A stretch of DNA of 64,000 nt from Bolinopsis microptera. Taxonomy: Eukaryota; Ctenophora; Tentaculata; Lobata; Bolinopsidae. The position numbers were made by a program, and so were the translations under genes. Where the stretch lies: assembly GCF_026151205.1 (NCBI RefSeq), contig NC_087081.1:14854340-14918339 (forward strand), in the 5' to 3' direction. The notes below the pieces were generated by a model. It had not been told where the DNA came from. It did not search any database and was given only the letters and a program-made list of their open reading frames with translations. Shown one piece after another: positions 60,911 through 64,000 of the stretch; position 1 is the first letter of the stretch, and every line of letters starts with the position of its first letter.

Positions 60911-60983
60911 TACTGGGCGGCGCTCAGCCTGTCATTCCGCCGAATCTCTATTATGAACATAATAGCCTGAGGTCCCCAGGTAA
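60911..60983 (+). mobile_element. 73-bp MITE with 9-bp TSD
   Basis: TACTGGGCGGCGCTCAG...GTCCCCAGGTAA flanked by GACGCACGT (60902-60910 and 60984-60992). Ends are weakly inverted, TTACTGGG versus CCCAGGTAA. Confidence 0.8.
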
Positions 60984-61383
60984 GACGCACGTTATAATTG
61001 TTTATATTAGGCGTGCAGAATTTTAACAAGAATTTCAACAAAAATTTTGCCGCGGTTAAACCACGCACGATCAATTTTTCTAATTGCCAAACACCACTCT
61101 GGGATATACAATAAAGTAGAACAATTACTTGTAGAGCGATGCACTACTAGACTGGACTGCGCCGCGCATCAAATAATTCTTCTCGCAACCACGTAGATCG
61201 CTGCAAAATGCACTATTGGGCCTTGCCGAACTGGCTTTTACTAATTCGCTGATTTGCTCGCCCAAAAATTTCATGTGACTTTGGTTTTTATTGTCATACG
61301 TTGTATGACCCGCCGCGCACAGGTGCGCGGCTCCCCTGTATCGTAGAAACTATACAGGGGTATAGTGAAACGGCAATGGGGGT

Positions 61384-61463
61384 TACTGGGCGGCGCTCAG
61401 CCTGTCATTCCGCCGAATCTTTATTCTTTATGAAACATAATAGCCTGGAGTCCCCAGGTAACG
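61384..61463 (+). mobile_element. 80-bp MITE with 8-bp TSD
   Basis: Same family as 60911-60983, flanked by ATGGGGGT (61376-61383 and 61464-61471). The other arm of the surrounding inverted repeat lacks it. Confidence 0.8.
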
Positions 61464-61954
61464 ATGGGGGTCACGACGTGATACAAGGTTTTTATAGTTT
61501 TGCAGCCGTACAAAACGGTTTTACATAAACCCTAATCCCAACCCTAACAACCATAATATATAATCCCGAAGCTATCCGATACCCTTACCACAACCCTAAC
61601 CCGAGCCCTAGCCCTAAACAATTGAATTCAAAAAAGGAAAAGGAGAAGGAGAAGGAGGAGGAGACGGAGACGGAGACGGGGGCGGAGACGGAGACGGAGA
61701 CGGAGTATCATATCAAATTGTTGTTATTCTCTAGCCGACGGCTTGCTAGTTAAATAAATCGTACGCGTAATCAGTTTCAATCCCGGCCTCACGGAAAATC
61801 CCGAAACACGCGGTATCATAAACGTATTCGTAAACGGATGAAAGGCGACCATGTTACTAGTTCTATTATATAGATTATAGCTATAAGTATTAGTAGAAGT
61901 GTTACTGAGAGATGTGCACTTTGTGTTCATGTGTCGGCAAGAGAATAACCTCAT

Positions 61955-63045
61955 TTGATCTCCTTTTCCTTCTCCTTGTCTCCTTGTCTCATTGTCTCCT
62001 TATCTCCTTGTGTCCTTGTCTCCTTGTCTCCTTGTCTCCTTGTCTCCTTGTGTCCTTGTGTCCTTGTGTCCTTGTCTCCTTGTGTCCTTGTCGCCTCGTG
62101 TCCTTGTCTCCTTGTCTCCGTGTCTCCTTGTCTCATTGTGTCCGTGTGTCCTTGTGTCCTTGTGTCCTTGTGTCCTTGTGTCCTTGTAGTTGTATCCTTG
62201 TGTCCTTGTGTCCTTGTCTCCTTGTGTCCTTGTCTCCTTGTCATTGTCCTTGTTTCATTGTCTTTGTCTCCTAGTCTCCTTGTCTCCTTGTCTCCTTGTC
62301 TCCTTGTCTCCTTGTCTCCTTGTCTCCTTGTCTCCTTGTCTCCTTTTCCTTGTCTCCTTGTCCTTGTCTCCTTGTCCTTGTCCTTGTCCTAGTCTCATTG
62401 TCCTTGTCTCCTTGTCCTTGTCTCCTTGTCCTTGTCTCTTTGTCTTTGTCTCCTTGTCCTTGTCTCCTTGTCCTTGTCTCCTTTTCCTTGTCTCCTTGTC
62501 CTTGTCTCCTTGTCCTTGTCCTTGTCCTTGTCCTTGTCCTTGTCCTTGTCCTTGTCCTTGTCCTTTTCCTTGTCCTTGTCCTTGTCCTTGTCCTTGTCCT
62601 TGTCCTTGTCCTTGTCCTTGTCCTTGTCTCCTTGTCCTTGTCTCCTTGTCCTTGTCTCGTTGTCCTTGTCTCGTTGTCCTTGTCTCGTTGTCCTTGTCTC
62701 CTTGTCCTAGTCTCATTGTCCTTGTCTCCTTGTCCTTGTCTCCTTGTCCTTGTCTCTTTGACCTTGTCTCCTTGTCCTTGTCTCCTTGTCCTTGTCTCCT
62801 TGTCCTTGTCCTTGTCCTTGTCCTTGTCCTTGTCCTTGTCCTTGTCCTTGTCCTTGTCCTTGTCCTTGTCCTTGTCCTTGTCCTTGTCCTTGTCCTTGTC
62901 CTTGTCCTTGTCCTTGTCCTTGTCCTTGTCCTTGTCCTTGTCCTTGTCCTTGTCCTTGTCCTTGTCCTTGTCCTTGTCCTTGTCCTTGTCCTTGTCCTTG
63001 TCCTTGTCCTTGTCCTTGTCCTTGTCCTTGTCCTTGTCCTTCTCC
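61955..63045. repeat. CTTGTC hexamer satellite, 1.1 kb
   Basis: TCCTTGTC/TCCTTGTG units at the left merge into pure (CTTGTC)n at 62805-63040. Open frames in all phases are translations of the repeat. Confidence 0.95.
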
Positions 63046-64000
63046 TTATTACCAACATCTTATCATCGTTGTTCAATTTTTGTGGTTGCAAACTTTCAGT
63101 TCTCTGGCAACAAGGATTAAGATAGATCGCTAAATGTTATGTCAATGTGTACAGTGTAACCATATATTTCCATATAACATATAGTGAAACAAATGTAATT
63201 AACTCAAGATTAAGAAGCGGTTGTAATTTATCAAAACGCAAATTATTAAAAATCAAAACGCAAATTATCGTCATGACGGCAAAAGATATATCTTTTATTT
63301 CCAATTTGCTGCGAAAATATTGGCAGATGTGCAAAAAATCCCAAGCTTCCCTAGAATTCATGTTTTACTAGCCTGTCACGTGACCAAAACGGTTTTTTTT
63401 GCTTATAACTCTCCAGGGAAGCATTTTTACCCTACGTCATGGGGGGTGATTCGGAATTAGCGTCCAAAAATACATCGATTTAGATCAATTTCATACCCAA
63501 AGGGCCTTTTCACAAGAATTTTCTTAAAATTTGGGCGAGCGATTTAGTATGAGCGCGCCGAGCTATGTCATTTATAATTATAATACCTCATAATCGCTTA
63601 TAGTCCAGTCATTTATGGAAATGAACCTGCAAATTTTCAGATACTCACGAAACTTTGCACAGACCTTCCCAAAGGTATGAATAAACGATTTTCGGTTGGA
63701 GACATTTTTTTACCATGGGGAAAACCCAGGAGGGCCACGCACATATTGACCCAATAATGTAACCGACCCTTTGCTTCTGAAGGTCGTAGAGACTTCAAAA
63801 TAGGCTTAAACGAAGCCGCATATGCATGTTTATATAGAAGTTATTGATCAACACATGGCCTAAAATCCTTAATTTTCGAGAAATTCGCCAAAAACCATTT
63901 TGGGCGAGGCGCTGAGCCAATTTGCTAACTTTTGATATAATCGTGATAGAGTCTTCGGACAAAGTGCAAAAGAACTGCAATTGGCATATTTATAGATGAC
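63046..64000. other. No gene seen
   Basis: 63377-63520 matches the dispersed repeat at 17740-18040 (TCACGTGAC, CATGGGGGGTGATTCGGAAT). The rest is unrecognised AT-rich DNA. Confidence 0.5.

Noticed and set aside
61912-63125. Long ORFs in several frames on both strands
   Set aside because: Translations of the CTTGTC satellite (Leu-Val, Cys-Pro or Arg-Thr repeats), not genes.

Overview
The window is eukaryotic and almost certainly from an invertebrate animal. Its backbone is one long multi-exon gene on the minus strand, a phospholipase C-beta, a family typical of animals. I followed 32 exons (56456 down to the stop at 22424). Their reading frames join without a break to 4,074 nt, or 1,357 residues plus stop. 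The first coding exon(s) are not visible and probably lie beyond 64000. The DNA is AT-rich and crowded with minisatellites, foldback elements, Penelope-like retroelements and short DNA transposons. I cannot name the species; a non-bilaterian or other marine invertebrate would fit.

Layout. 1-5.7 kb: short tandem repeats, a foldback element, a 5'-truncated LINE with a 12-bp target duplication, and a palindromic CTGCTGCTCA element. 5.7 kb: a degenerate tRNA-Lys-like sequence. 5.9-8.3 kb (minus): an intronless gene joining a NERD-type nuclease domain to an SF1-like helicase. 8.4-13.4 kb: tandem units of about 365 bp upstream of that gene, one of them split by a 3.7-kb DNA transposon with long inverted ends, an 8-bp target duplication and a broken PIN/FEN1-like, Cys-rich ORF. 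13.4-22.4 kb: non-coding DNA with nested MITE-like elements. 22.4-56.5 kb: the PLC-beta gene. 56.5-64 kb: probably the 5' intron or upstream flank, with homopolymer tracts, an AAGCGATTATAA-rich block, a 1.6-kb inverted repeat and a 1.1-kb CTTGTC satellite.

Within the PLC gene nearly every intron carries its own minisatellite family. Two patterns stand out. First, a very short palindrome (core TACCATGGTA) recurs across the window and is often flanked by perfect 9-19 bp direct duplications of local sequence, as if it were inserted with target duplication or seeded duplications. Second, several duplications copy splice junctions together with exon ends. The clearest is the 3' end of the Y-domain exon, repeated seven times with its splice donor (41389-42013).

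Only the PLC-beta and NERD-helicase genes look like host genes. The former should act in Gq-coupled phosphoinositide signalling. The latter has an unknown role, and nuclease-helicase fusions of this type are candidates for defence or nucleic-acid quality control. Other ORFs are transposon-derived or are translations of simple repeats. All calls are by eye; no alignment or search was run.
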